Shown here one piece after another: positions 7,562 through 15,662 of a stretch of DNA of 62,637 nt. Both the position numbers and the translations under genes were made by a program. The stretch comes from Pseudomonadota bacterium (GTDB taxonomy: Bacteria > Pseudomonadota > Gammaproteobacteria > Burkholderiales > Thiobacillaceae), in assembly GCA_030684775.1 (NCBI GenBank), contig JAUXXW010000132.1:1-62637 (forward strand), in the 5' to 3' direction. Numbering within the stretch: the stretch's first letter is position 1; every line of letters begins with the position of its first letter. A model generated the notes under the pieces. That model was not told the DNA's origin. It worked only from the letters and a program-made list of their open reading frames with translations, and searched no databases.

Positions 7562-8820
7562 GGCGTCCCCCAATTCAGTCGAATCTCGAAGCGCACCGGC
7601 TGCTGCTCGGCTTCGAGCTGAACCTCATGCTGGACCAGGGTGGCATCGCCGAAACCGGCGGCGCGCAAGCTGTCGAACCAGGCCAGCATGTCGGCGGCGC
7701 TACGTGCTTCGGCGGTAATGCGTGCGTCGCCGCGTGCGGCGTCGCCGCGCAGGGACAACAGGGCGATCTGTTTCGGCCGTTGGCTTTCCAGACGGTTGAG
7801 CAGTTCGCCCCAGGGCCGCGCCGGGGTAGCCACCATGCCGCGCTCAGGGCGCGGCTTGGCGGCCACAGGGGTTTCCGGGACGGTCAAGGTGGCGAGTTGT
7901 TCCGTCAGCGTCGCATGGCGCGCGCCGACCAGGGCGGCCAGCCCGAGGCCCGCAGCCAGCAGCAGCCAGGCCACCAGCGGTGGGCGTGGCCGGGTTTGCA
8001 GGAAATCGGGCTCAGCGCGCCCGGAAAGGACGGCGGTCTCCGGCGCGTTGGCGAGGATACGGGTGCCGGGCCAGTCGCCCACCACGCCGGTGCCGACCAG
8101 GAGCGTAGGCGCGTCCCCGAGGCCATCAATCAAGGCGGCGCGCGCCAACAGGCCGGCCATCGCCTCCGGCTCACCACGCGCGCTGTCCAGCGCGACCACC
8201 TTGCCGCTTGCCAGGCTGGCCAGCGTGAGGCGGCCACTTTCCAGCAAAGCCAGACGCGCCGTGGCCCGGCCACCATAGCGAGCCAAGGCCAGCGCCGGCC
8301 AGGAGGTCACGGAAGCGGCACTGAGGCCCGCGCCAGTCAGGGTGTGCAGGAGTTCCGCCCACTGGCCACTATCCAAGCCGGATGCCAGGAGAGGCTCGCC
8401 CACCGGGGCGGGGCGAAAGGCGAGGCGCCAGTTCGCGGACAGTTCGCCAAAGCGTTCCGCCGCCTGGCTTTCCGCCCAGCCCCGGGTTTCTTCGTGGTTC
8501 AAGCGGGTGGGGGCGCCGGGCAGCAGCCAGAGCGGGGCGAAATGCGAGGACAACACGATGGCCACGCGGCCGCTCGAAGTAGGTTGCTGCGTAGGTTGGG
8601 CAAAGCGGAGCGTGCCCAACAACCCGCCGCCATGTTGGGCACGCTTCGCTTTGCCCAACCTACGACCGTCCAGGAGGTTTTGCAGCGCGGCGACGGCGCC
8701 GGCCCAGCCCGGCTCGGTCGGCACGGCGGTATGTATCGCGCCGCGCGCGCGCAGGACGACCCGGTCGGGGCCGAGGTAGAGGGTGGCTGGTGTGAACAAA
8801 TCAGCCCACGAAGGTGACAC
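7558..8820 (-). CDS. GspL/MshI-like actin-fold protein with in-frame repeat
   Basis: 420 aa. The N-terminal two thirds resemble the actin-like cytoplasmic domain of GspL or PilM-type proteins (LYLGPDRVVLRARG..., RVAIVLSSHFAPLWLLP, EETRGWAESQAAERFGE). One transmembrane helix follows (PPLVAWLLLAAGLGLAALVG, about 285-304), then a periplasmic domain. Residues 53-77 (RRLGKAKRAQ...LRFAQPT) are encoded exactly by family A palindrome 8590-8664: 25 codons, inserted in frame between two predicted strands of the actin fold. It overlaps gspE by 20 bp upstream and a mini-ORF downstream. It would connect the GspE ATPase to the membrane platform. Confidence 0.82.
   Translation of the reverse strand: MSPSWADLFTPATLYLGPDRVVLRARGAIHTAVPTEPGWAGAVAALQNLLDGRRLGKAKRAQHGGGLLGTLRFAQPTQQPTSSGRVAIVLSSHFAPLWLLPGAPTRLNHEETRGWAESQAAERFGELSANWRLAFRPAPVGEPLLASGLDSGQWAELLHTLTGAGLSAASVTSWPALALARYGGRATARLALLESGRLTLASLASGKVVALDSARGEPEAMAGLLARAALIDGLGDAPTLLVGTGVVGDWPGTRILANAPETAVLSGRAEPDFLQTRPRPPLVAWLLLAAGLGLAALVGARHATLTEQLATLTVPETPVAAKPRPERGMVATPARPWGELLNRLESQRPKQIALLSLRGDAARGDARITAEARSAADMLAWFDSLRAAGFGDATLVQHEVQLEAEQQPVRFEIRLNWGTP
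8590..8664. repeat. family A copy 2, inside the gspL-like coding sequence
   Basis: 75 bp, a multiple of three, with no stop in the gspL frame. Ends CGTAGGTTGGGCAAAGCG and its complement. Same length as A1, showing the insertion is a complete element and not drift. Confidence 0.92.
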
Positions 8821-10456
8821 GGTTCGCTTCCTCCAGCGTGGTTTCGCCCTGCCGCACCAGATCGAGGGCGGCTTCGCGCAAAGGACGCACGCCGGCGCGG
8901 GCGGCGGCTTCCTTGACCTGGCGGATAGGGGCGCGGGCGACGATGAGTTCGCGCAGTTCGTCGTTCAGGCGCATCAATTCGGCGATGGCGCGGCGGCCCT
9001 TGTAGCCGCTGCCGCGACAGTGGGCGCAGCCGGGGCCGGCGCGGAAGCTCCAGCCGGCGCCGCCGTGGATGCCGGAGAGCGCCAGCAATTCGTCATCCGG
9101 CGTCACCGGCACGCTGCAACGCGGGCAGTTGACCCGCACCAGACGCTGCGCCAGGACGCCGTTGAGGGCGGAAACCAGGCTGTAGGGGTCGACCCCCATG
9201 TGCATGAAGCGGCCGATCACGTCGAACACGTTGTTGGCGTGCACGGTGGTGAACACCAGGTGGCCGGTGAGCGCGGACTGGATGGCGATCTGCGCGGTTT
9301 CCGGGTCGCGGATCTCGCCCACCATGATCTTGTCCGGGTCGTGGCGCAGGATGGAGCGCAAGCCGCGCGCGAAGGTCAGGCCCTTCTTCTCGTTGACCGG
9401 AATCTGCAACACGCCGGCCAACTGGTATTCCACCGGGTCTTCGATGGTGATGATCTTGTCGCGCCCGGTATTGATCTCGGACAGCGCGGCATAAAGCGTC
9501 GTCGTCTTGCCGGAACCGGTTGGGCCGGTGACCAGGAACATGCCGTAAGGCTCGCGCGCCATGCGGCGGATGGACTCCAGCGCCGCGCCCGCGAAGCCGA
9601 GACGTTCCAGGGTGATGCCGGAGAGTTCGTCGTCGAGTTGCTGGCGGTCGAGCACGCGCAGCACGGCATCCTCGCCGAATACGCCGGGCATGATGGAGAC
9701 GCGGATGTCCACCTCGCGGCCGCGCAACTTCACCTTGAAGCGGCCGTCCTGGGGAATGCGCCGCTCGGCGATGTCCAGTTCGGCCATCACCTTCACCCGC
9801 GAGATCACCTGTTCCGCCATCTCGCGCCCGGCCGGCTGGGCGATGCGGTTGAGCACGCCGTCGATGCGGTACTTGATGGTCAGTCCCTGGGCATCGTTTT
9901 CCAGGTGGATGTCGGAAGCGCCGCTGGACAGCGCGTCATACAGCGTCGAGTGCACCAGCTTGATGACCGGCGAAGCGTCGGCGCCGATGGCTTGTAGCGA
10001 AAGCTCCTCGGCGCGGCCATCGTCGCCGCCCACGGCGGATTCGCCCAGCGCGCTATCCATCGCCTTGAGGTTCACCTCCAGGCGATGCAGCCAGGCCAGG
10101 ATGTCCTCGCGCCGCGCCAGGGCGGGCCGGAAGGCGAAGTTGAGGCGGCGTTCCGCCCATTCCAGCAGCTCGGGTTTGAGCGGATCGGCGAACACGAACC
10201 AGAGATTGCCGTCGCCATCACGGCAGGCGGCGCACTCGCGCGCCAGGGACTGCGCGAACGGCAACAGCTCGAAGGCGGGCGCCATGTCGCGCAGGTTCGC
10301 CATGTCCAGCGCCGGGTAGGAAAACGCGTCAGACAAGGCGCGCATGAAGGCTTTGCCGTCCAGCCCGGAGAGACGTTCCAGCGCCGCCAGCGCGGTTTCG
10401 CCGTGGACGATGGCATGTTCCCGCGCCTGGCGGATGAGATCGGAGGTGATGGTCAT
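8801..10456 (-). CDS. gspE: GspE/PilB-type secretion ATPase
   Basis: 551 aa from ATG 10456 (MTITSDLIRQAREHAIVHGE). It has an N1E/MshEN-like N-terminal domain (to about 160), then the T2SSE core: Walker A GPTGSGKT, Asp box TIEDPVEYQL, Walker B with MVGEIRDPETA, and His-box residues. A tetracysteine zinc motif (CPRC...CAHCRG) lies near the C-terminus. It powers pseudopilus assembly on the cytoplasmic face. The open frame continues upstream through repeat K3 to 10639, but the family N-terminus begins at MTITSD. It overlaps the gspL-like gene by 20 bp. Confidence 0.93.
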   Translation of the reverse strand: MTITSDLIRQAREHAIVHGETALAALERLSGLDGKAFMRALSDAFSYPALDMANLRDMAPAFELLPFAQSLARECAACRDGDGNLWFVFADPLKPELLEWAERRLNFAFRPALARREDILAWLHRLEVNLKAMDSALGESAVGGDDGRAEELSLQAIGADASPVIKLVHSTLYDALSSGASDIHLENDAQGLTIKYRIDGVLNRIAQPAGREMAEQVISRVKVMAELDIAERRIPQDGRFKVKLRGREVDIRVSIMPGVFGEDAVLRVLDRQQLDDELSGITLERLGFAGAALESIRRMAREPYGMFLVTGPTGSGKTTTLYAALSEINTGRDKIITIEDPVEYQLAGVLQIPVNEKKGLTFARGLRSILRHDPDKIMVGEIRDPETAQIAIQSALTGHLVFTTVHANNVFDVIGRFMHMGVDPYSLVSALNGVLAQRLVRVNCPRCSVPVTPDDELLALSGIHGGAGWSFRAGPGCAHCRGSGYKGRRAIAELMRLNDELRELIVARAPIRQVKEAAARAGVRPLREAALDLVRQGETTLEEANRVTFVG

Positions 10457-10466
10457 GGGCGTGTGG

Positions 10467-10667
10467 TCAACCTGAAATTGCTCGACGAGCGGACGGTTCG
10501 CCCCCCCTTTTCCAAAGGGGGGCCGGGGGGGATTTCTCCAGGGGCCGCGCAACCGCAACCGTTGCCAAATCCCCCTCACTCCCCCTTTGATAAAGGGGGA
10601 AGGCGCGTTCGCCGGCACCAGTGCCGAAATCAACGTCACACGGGGAGGTGGCCATGCCGTGCTTCAT
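10467..10667 (-). CDS. 66-codon mini-ORF carrying repeat K3 between gspF and gspE
   Basis: ATG 10667-10665 overlaps the gspF stop (ATGA). The frame passes through family K repeat 10501-10600 (PLYQRGSEGDL...APLWKRGG) and stops 10 bases before the gspE start. An open frame across the whole repeat would keep ribosomes near gspE. No recognisable domain. Confidence 0.45.
   Translation of the reverse strand: MKHGMATSPCDVDFGTGAGERAFPLYQRGSEGDLATVAVARPLEKSPPAPLWKRGGEPSARRAISG
10501..10600. repeat. family K copy 3
   Basis: C7TTTTCCAAAG6 hairpin, a linker of about 45 bases, then a CCCCCTTTGATAAAGGGGG hairpin, located between gspF and gspE. Confidence 0.9.
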
Positions 10668-11848
10668 TCGATGCTCCCCGCCAATTCGAAGATGGGCAGA
10701 TACAGCAGAACGACGATCAACCCCACCAGCAAACCGATGACGGCCATCAGCAGGGGCTCGAAGATACGGGTGAAGCTTTCCACGAAGCGGCTGGTTTCTT
10801 CGTCGTGGAAGCTGGCGAGGTTTTCCATCATCTCGCCCATCTGGCCGCTTTTTTCCCCCACCCGCAGCAGGCGCGCCGCCACCGGGGTGGTGAGGCCGGC
10901 CTGTTGCATGGCTTCGGAAATGGGTTGGCCGGCGCGAATGTGGCCGGCGGCGACCGCCACCCGCGAGCGCAATTCCAGCGTCAGGAGGCCCGCCGCCATG
11001 TCCAGGGCGGGCAGGATGGGGGTGCCGCCGGACAGCAACATGCCCACGGTGCGGTAGAAGCGGGTGAGCTGGAACACCCGCAAACGCTCGCCCAGGCCGG
11101 GCAGACGCCAGGCCAGGCGCGCCACGGCGGCGCGCGCGGCGGGACGCGTGGCGGCCCAGGCAAAAGCGAGCAGGCTGCCCGCGAAACCGAGGGCGGCGCC
11201 CAGGCCATGCGCGTCGATCCAGACGCCCAGGCCCATCAAGGCGCGCGAGGCCCAGGGCAGGCGCTCCAGGTTGTCGGCGTAGATGGAGGCAAAGCGCGGC
11301 GTGACGAAGCCGATCAGGAACAGCGCCACCAGCCCGCCCAGCACCAGCAGCATGAGCGGATAGATGGACGCGGAAATCACGCTGCGCCGCACCACGTCCA
11401 CCCGTTCCTGCCAGGCCACATAGCGCGCCAGGGCGGGCGCCAGATCGCCACTGCGTTCAGCGGCGCGCACGCTGGCGGCATAGAGCGCGGGAAACACGGC
11501 GGGGAAATGGCCGAGCGCGACGGAGAAGGCTTCGCCCTGATTGATCCGTTCCAGCACCCCGGCCAGCACCTGGCGCGGTTCGTTGCGAGTTTCCTTTTCC
11601 AGCAGGGTTTGCAGGGCCTCGATCAGTGCCAGGCCGCTGGAAAGCAGGGCCAGGAGTTCGCGCGTGAACAGCAGCAGGGGAAAATGCGCGCGCCGGGAGA
11701 ACAGGGTATTCAGTCCCCGCTCGGGCCGCACCGCCAGCACGGTCAGCCCCTCGCCACGCGCCTGTGCCGCCGCCTCGGCAGCCGTGGCAGCTTCCAGGCG
11801 CAGACTGACGCGACCGGCGGCGTTGAGGGCGCGGACCTGGAAGATCAT
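10664..11848 (-). CDS. gspF: GspF-type inner-membrane platform protein
   Basis: 394 aa with two T2SSF domains (about 60-185 and 265-385) and three hydrophobic helices (LMLLVLGGLVALFLIGF, a middle GLGAALGFAGSLLAFAW, and LLMAVIGLLVGLIVVLLYLPIF at the end). Polytopic core of type II secretion and type IV pilus machines that couples GspE to pilin extraction. The start ATG overlaps the stop of a mini-ORF (ATGA 11848-11845). The gspF stop in turn overlaps the start of another. Confidence 0.92.
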   Translation of the reverse strand: MIFQVRALNAAGRVSLRLEAATAAEAAAQARGEGLTVLAVRPERGLNTLFSRRAHFPLLLFTRELLALLSSGLALIEALQTLLEKETRNEPRQVLAGVLERINQGEAFSVALGHFPAVFPALYAASVRAAERSGDLAPALARYVAWQERVDVVRRSVISASIYPLMLLVLGGLVALFLIGFVTPRFASIYADNLERLPWASRALMGLGVWIDAHGLGAALGFAGSLLAFAWAATRPAARAAVARLAWRLPGLGERLRVFQLTRFYRTVGMLLSGGTPILPALDMAAGLLTLELRSRVAVAAGHIRAGQPISEAMQQAGLTTPVAARLLRVGEKSGQMGEMMENLASFHDEETSRFVESFTRIFEPLLMAVIGLLVGLIVVLLYLPIFELAGSIE

Positions 11849-12042
11849 GGGACGGAGACCCCCCCCTTTTTCAAAGGGGGGTTAGGGGGGATTTCCGAGA
11901 CGGCTGCTCTGGCACACGTCGCTAAATCCCCAATCCCCCTTCGCAAAAACAGGAAGCCACATGCACTACCGTCACCTGTGAAAATCCCCCCCCGCCCCCC
12001 TTTGAAAAAGGGGGGAGTCAGCCCGATTTGTTCGCGAGTCAT
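11845..12042 (-). CDS. 65-codon bridging mini-ORF carrying repeat K4
   Basis: ATG 12042-12040 overlaps the gspG stop and TGA 11847-11845 overlaps the gspF start. The peptide (MTREQIGLTPPFFKGGRGG... NPPLKKGGVSVP) is almost entirely repeat-encoded. This is the clearest double-ATGA bridge across a long (about 160 bp) insertion. Confidence 0.5.
   Translation of the reverse strand: MTREQIGLTPPFFKGGRGGIFTGDGSACGFLFLRRGIGDLATCARAAVSEIPPNPPLKKGGVSVP
11860..12017. repeat. family K copy 4 (one and a half units)
   Basis: Three hairpin-like segments: C7TTTTTCAAAG6, a degenerate CCCCTTCGCAAAAAC, and C7..CCCCCCTTTGAAAAAGGGGGG. It is longer than the usual 100-bp unit, as if part of a second unit were added. 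Confidence 0.85.
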
Positions 12043-12467
12043 TGCCAACTCACGATGTCGGCGTCTTCACCGTTGCCGCCGGCCTGGCCGTCGCGGCCGA
12101 AGGACCAGAGATCGTATTCGCCGTGTTCACCCGGCGCGCGGTATTGGTAAGGGTGGCCCCAGGGATCGTTGGGCACGGTTTTTCTCAGATACGGCCCCTG
12201 CCAGCGGCTCTCCCCGGAGGGTTGTTCGTTGAGCGCGGCGAGTCCCGACTGGGAAACCGGGTAGTGCCCCACGTCGAGGCGGTATTGGTCGAGGGCGTCT
12301 TCCAGGGCTTTCACCTGCGCGCGCGCCACTTTCACCTCGGACTTGCCCACCTGGGCGAAATAACGCGGCGCCACATAGCCGACCAGCAGGCCGAGGATGA
12401 CCAGGACGACCAACAGTTCCAGCAGGGTGAAGCCGGCGGCGCGGGAAGGTATTTTCATGACGCTCAT
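12039..12467 (-). CDS. gspG: major pseudopilin GspG
   Basis: 142 aa with prepilin signal AAGFTLLELLVVLVILGLLV and the conserved GspG body (APRYFAQVGKSEVKVARAQVKALEDALDQYRLDVGHYP), a WQGPYL-type loop, NDPWGHPYQY and the C-terminal calcium-site region YDLWSFGRDGQAGGNGEDADI. Forms the shaft of the periplasmic pseudopilus. The ATG overlaps the stop of the barrel gene (ATGA 12467-12464); a second Met three codons in is possible. First machine gene of the operon. Confidence 0.95.
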   Translation of the reverse strand: MSVMKIPSRAAGFTLLELLVVLVILGLLVGYVAPRYFAQVGKSEVKVARAQVKALEDALDQYRLDVGHYPVSQSGLAALNEQPSGESRWQGPYLRKTVPNDPWGHPYQYRAPGEHGEYDLWSFGRDGQAGGNGEDADIVSWQ

Positions 12468-13228
12468 GGTTCGAAGCTCTTGCTGAACATGGCGCCCAGG
12501 CCCCAGTCGGCGCTGCCGTCGGAAAAGCCTTTGACGGCATAGGCCTGGAGTTTCATGCCGCCGCCGAACTTGTGTACCCAGTAGGCGGTGGCCTCATTGC
12601 TGGCGACGCCCGTGGCGGTACTGGCCTGGCGGCTGTCCCACATGAGGCCGAGGCTGTTCTCGGAAGATTGCTTGTAGCCGAGGCCGAGAGTACCGCCCCA
12701 GACATTTTTCAGATCCCTGCCGGCCGGATCGCCGGTGAAGCGATAAGACACGGTGGCGAAAGGCGTCCAGGCGCCGGCCAGGTAATAGAGATCGGCCAGC
12801 ACGGTGTAATCGTTTTCGCCGGTACCCAGGCCCTTGCCGGCATCCGCCGTACCCAGCTTGGCCTTGCCGGTCAGGTCCAGCAGAAACCCGTTTACCGGCT
12901 GCGCGAACAGGCTGTGGCTGTAGCTGGCCACCACATCGCCCATGCCTTCCTGGGTTTCCAATGGGCCGGCGCCTACTGTGGTCAGTTTCCCGCCATCCGT
13001 CGTGCTGCCGGCGGGGGTAGTGATTCGCACATATGGAACCGTCAGCTTGAACGTGGATGCACCGGTTTCGTACTTGCCGGTCAGCGGGACATACCAAATC
13101 TCCGTGGGCTGGCTGGCGCCATATTTTCCGCTGCTGTAGTCCAGCCCGCTGCTGAGGGTCATATCCCCCGCGCCGGCCGGCAATACAGGCAAGGCCAACA
13201 GCGCGGCCACGGCATAAAGCTTGTTCAT
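12464..13228 (-). CDS. outer-membrane beta-barrel protein
   Basis: 254 aa with signal peptide MNKLYAVAALLALPVLPAGA. Alternating amphipathic strands dominate (EIWYVPLTGKYETGASTFKLTVPYVRI, MGDVVASYSHSLF, WTPFATVSYRFTGD, GTLGLGYKQSS) and the C-terminus is aromatic (FSKSFEP). I recognise a transporter-like barrel but no specific family. It lies between the DUF5666-like gene and gspG, with ATGA coupling to gspG. This places it in the secretion operon as a possible substrate, receptor or accessory pore. Confidence 0.7.
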   Translation of the reverse strand: MNKLYAVAALLALPVLPAGAGDMTLSSGLDYSSGKYGASQPTEIWYVPLTGKYETGASTFKLTVPYVRITTPAGSTTDGGKLTTVGAGPLETQEGMGDVVASYSHSLFAQPVNGFLLDLTGKAKLGTADAGKGLGTGENDYTVLADLYYLAGAWTPFATVSYRFTGDPAGRDLKNVWGGTLGLGYKQSSENSLGLMWDSRQASTATGVASNEATAYWVHKFGGGMKLQAYAVKGFSDGSADWGLGAMFSKSFEP

Positions 13229-13249
13229 TTCAGCATCCCCGGTTCGTTG

Positions 13250-14674
13250 CTAATCATGTCTTTCCACCTTCTCAGGTTTTTCTATCTTCTCAGGCTTCTC
13301 CACCTTTTCGGGCTTCTCGACCTTTTCAGGCTTCTCGACCCTCTCGGGCTTCTCGACCTTCTCGGGCTTCTCGACCTTTTCGACCTTTTCGACCTTTTCG
13401 ACCTTTTCGACCTTTTCGACCTTTTCGGGCTTCTCGGGCTTCTCGGGCTTCTCGACCTTCTCCGCCCTCTCCACCTTCTCGATCTTCTCCATCGTTTCGA
13501 TCTTCTCGAACTCGGCCTTTTCCGGCGTCTCCCGTTTCTCCGATTTTTCGCTGCTTGCCTCACGCTCCCGCAACGCTTGTGATTGCGGCCCCACGGCATC
13601 CTCTTCCCGCTTGCGTTGCCCTTCATAGCGGCTTGCGTCCGGGCGAAGGGCATCGAAGCGCACGGCTTCCAGCACGCCACCGTCATGGGCGACAACGTCC
13701 ACCCTGACCCACTGGCCCGGCTTGGCGTTGATCGCCACCCCCGCTTTGACGGCCATGCGAGCGTAGCCGAGATCCAGCACCGCCGGCCGCGCGCCGCGCT
13801 GCACCACACCCTGCAAGACCAGCCGCTCCGGCTTCGCCAGGAATTCCAGCGCGGGTGCGACGCGGGCCTGGCGCACCATAAGGACACCCTTTTCCATAAC
13901 GCCGGACAGACGCACCTCCTGACCGGGCGGCAGCGGCTTCGCGCCGATGGCATTGAGCTGGCCGATACGCGCCACGTTGCCGGCTTGATAGTCCAGCGGC
14001 GCCGTCACCGACACCCGCTTTCCGGGGCTGATGCGTTGTACCAGGGTGGCTTGTACGTTGCCCGTCGCATCGCGCATGCCACTGACGCGGATGAATTCGC
14101 CCACCTTGGGCAGATGGCCACGCCCCCCGCCCAGGGGTGCGCCTTCCGGCGCCATGCGCACCCGCTGCCCCATCGCCATGAAGCCATCGCCATCGGGTGA
14201 CACCCAGTCGACTGGCCCGACCAATGCGGAAATCAGGGCGATACGGCGCGCCCGCAGCGTGTTGCCACTGCCCACGGCCTCCACCGAAACCAGTTGGCCG
14301 ATGGCGAGTTGCCCGCTGTGGCCGCTTTCACCATCGACGCTGACCGGGGTATTCGCATCGTAAGTAACGCGCAGGCCGTTGACGCAAATACTGCCGAAGC
14401 CGGTGATGACGCCCACGATCCCGGTGCCACCCATGCCCTGGCCATCCGCGCGCAGACCGGTGCCGCCGCTGCCGCTGCCGTCGTGGCCAGTCCCGCCCAT
14501 GCCGCTGCCATCACCGTCGTGGCCGGTACCGCCCGAGCCCGTGCCGTCGCCCTGGTGGCCACTTCCCCCCATGCCGCCGCCGTCCAGGTTGAGGCCGGGC
14601 AGCGCGCAGGGATTGGCATGGGCAGCGCCCGCGAGCAAGAGAAAACCGGCGAGCAGCAGGCGCAGGAATCGCAT
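13250..14674 (-). CDS. secreted DUF5666-like protein with Gly-rich N-terminus and Glu/Lys repeat tail
   Basis: 474 aa with signal peptide (MRFLRLLLAGFLLLAGAAHA). A Gly/Asp/His-rich low-complexity segment follows (GGMGGSGHQGDGTGSGGTGH, about 30-85). The middle holds several small barrel-like repeats of DUF5666 type (VITGFGSICVNGLRVTYDANTPVSV; LVSVEAVGSGNTLRARRI; VRLSGVMEKGVLMVRQARV). The last 100 residues are tandem VEKPEK/VEKVEK units. The tail DNA is a 9- to 18-bp tandem repeat prone to length change. It overlaps the DUF6502-like gene (TGATG). Leading the secretion operon, it is a plausible substrate; the function is unknown. Confidence 0.75.
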   Translation of the reverse strand: MRFLRLLLAGFLLLAGAAHANPCALPGLNLDGGGMGGSGHQGDGTGSGGTGHDGDGSGMGGTGHDGSGSGGTGLRADGQGMGGTGIVGVITGFGSICVNGLRVTYDANTPVSVDGESGHSGQLAIGQLVSVEAVGSGNTLRARRIALISALVGPVDWVSPDGDGFMAMGQRVRMAPEGAPLGGGRGHLPKVGEFIRVSGMRDATGNVQATLVQRISPGKRVSVTAPLDYQAGNVARIGQLNAIGAKPLPPGQEVRLSGVMEKGVLMVRQARVAPALEFLAKPERLVLQGVVQRGARPAVLDLGYARMAVKAGVAINAKPGQWVRVDVVAHDGGVLEAVRFDALRPDASRYEGQRKREEDAVGPQSQALREREASSEKSEKRETPEKAEFEKIETMEKIEKVERAEKVEKPEKPEKPEKVEKVEKVEKVEKVEKVEKPEKVEKPERVEKPEKVEKPEKVEKPEKIEKPEKVERHD

Positions 14675-15525
14675 CAGCGCCCCTCTCCTCGCTTCGGCAT
14701 GGCGTCTTCCGCGTAGTAGTAGACGCCGAAGGCCATACGCTGGCTGGCGGCCTCCCGACCCAAGTCCGCTTCCTGCAATTGCAGGGCGCGACGATTGATA
14801 TCCTGCATGGCTTCGATCGCCATTTCACGCGAGAGGGCGCGCAGCGTCGCCACGGATTCCGGCGACAGGCCATCGCAATACACACTGCGCTCCAGGAAGG
14901 GCGGCTGGCCGTCGAGCAGGTTGTGCGTCGCCGCCGCCAGGTGATCGCCGATGTTCTTGCCCAGGTAGAAGCTTTTCCCGTCCAGCCCGCGCGCCGGCAC
15001 GAAAGCATGTTCGACCAGATGCACGCGGTCGTCAGCATCCAGGGTCACCACCCCCAGGCGCAGCCATTCGTCGAGCACGGCACGCGGGCGGATGTCCTTG
15101 CTGACGCTTTCCACCAGACGCTCGAACGACACCTCACCGCCCTGGCTGGCGGAACGTGGCAGTGCCACAGGATGCCGCTGGGCGTCGAGAAAGGCGCTAT
15201 CGGCGCACCAACGCGAAACCACCTGGGCGCCCAGGGAAACCACGGGCGAAGGTGGTGTCTGCAACAGCATTTCCTCGCGCAGGCGCTTGACCTCGCGGCG
15301 GTGCACACCGGAAAGCAGGCTCACCCGGCTATCCGTGACCGTGGCGCCGTCATCGGGAAAATCGCGCGCGGCGACAGCCACGAACACGCCCTTGGCCAAA
15401 TCGCAGAACGCCACGTAATTGACGCCATAGGACATCAGCAGACGCGCCAGCGGACGCAACAGGCGCTGCACCGCCCGTAACAGGGCGGGCGAGGCGACGA
15501 GAGAGAGGCGGGAGGGCGCGTCCAT
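14674..15525 (-). CDS. DUF6502-like protein, possible transcription regulator
   Basis: 283 aa, no signal peptide. The N-terminal half (LARLLMSYGVNYVAFCDLAKGVFVAVA...VTDSRVSLLSGVHRREVKRLREEM) looks like a winged-helix segment. The rest is alpha-helical (HLAAATHNLLDGQPPFLERSVYCDGLSPESVATLRALSREMA). I associate it with DUF6502, which often accompanies DUF5666 genes; this is recall, not a search. It is the promoter-proximal gene of the secretion operon and faces the cytochrome c gene across an intergenic region with two matching inverted repeats. That is what one would expect of an autoregulator. Confidence 0.65.
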   Translation of the reverse strand: MDAPSRLSLVASPALLRAVQRLLRPLARLLMSYGVNYVAFCDLAKGVFVAVAARDFPDDGATVTDSRVSLLSGVHRREVKRLREEMLLQTPPSPVVSLGAQVVSRWCADSAFLDAQRHPVALPRSASQGGEVSFERLVESVSKDIRPRAVLDEWLRLGVVTLDADDRVHLVEHAFVPARGLDGKSFYLGKNIGDHLAAATHNLLDGQPPFLERSVYCDGLSPESVATLRALSREMAIEAMQDINRRALQLQEADLGREAASQRMAFGVYYYAEDAMPKRGEGR

Positions 15526-15539
15526 GTCAAAATCTTATC

Positions 15540-15559
15540 ACGTGTGTAAACGTAACACG
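15540..15559. promoter_or_regulatory. inverted-repeat operator copy 1 (CGTGT-N9-ACACG)
   Basis: ACGTGT begins at 15540, with ACACG at 15555-15559 and a nine-base spacer. It lies 15 bases upstream of the DUF6502-like start on the minus strand. The arms and spacing equal those of copy 2. Confidence 0.6.
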
Positions 15560-15633
15560 ATAGCAATAAACAACAATCCATTATTATTCATATAGTTATG
15601 CACAGTTAACAACAATATCTTATGGATATTCAT

Positions 15634-15662
15634 TTGACGTGTGTTTTTTTTACACGTATTGT
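15634..15662 (+). promoter_or_regulatory. sigma-70-like promoter with embedded operator copy 2
   Basis: TTGACG (15634-15639) and TATTGT (15657-15662) are separated by 17 bases. Within the spacer, ACGTGT (15637-15642) and ACACGT (15652-15657) form an inverted repeat with nine bases between arms. A protein bound here would occlude the promoter of the cytochrome c gene. Confidence 0.65.

Noticed and set aside
10085-12232. 715-codon plus-strand frame antisense to gspE, gspF and gspG
   Set aside because: Gln/His/Gly-rich shadow of well-conserved minus-strand genes.
13250-13560. Regularly spaced CTTCTCGACC/TTTTCGACC tract resembling a CRISPR-like array
   Set aside because: Units are 9-18 bp with no unique spacers and translate as VEKPEK repeats in the DUF5666-like protein; it is a coding minisatellite.
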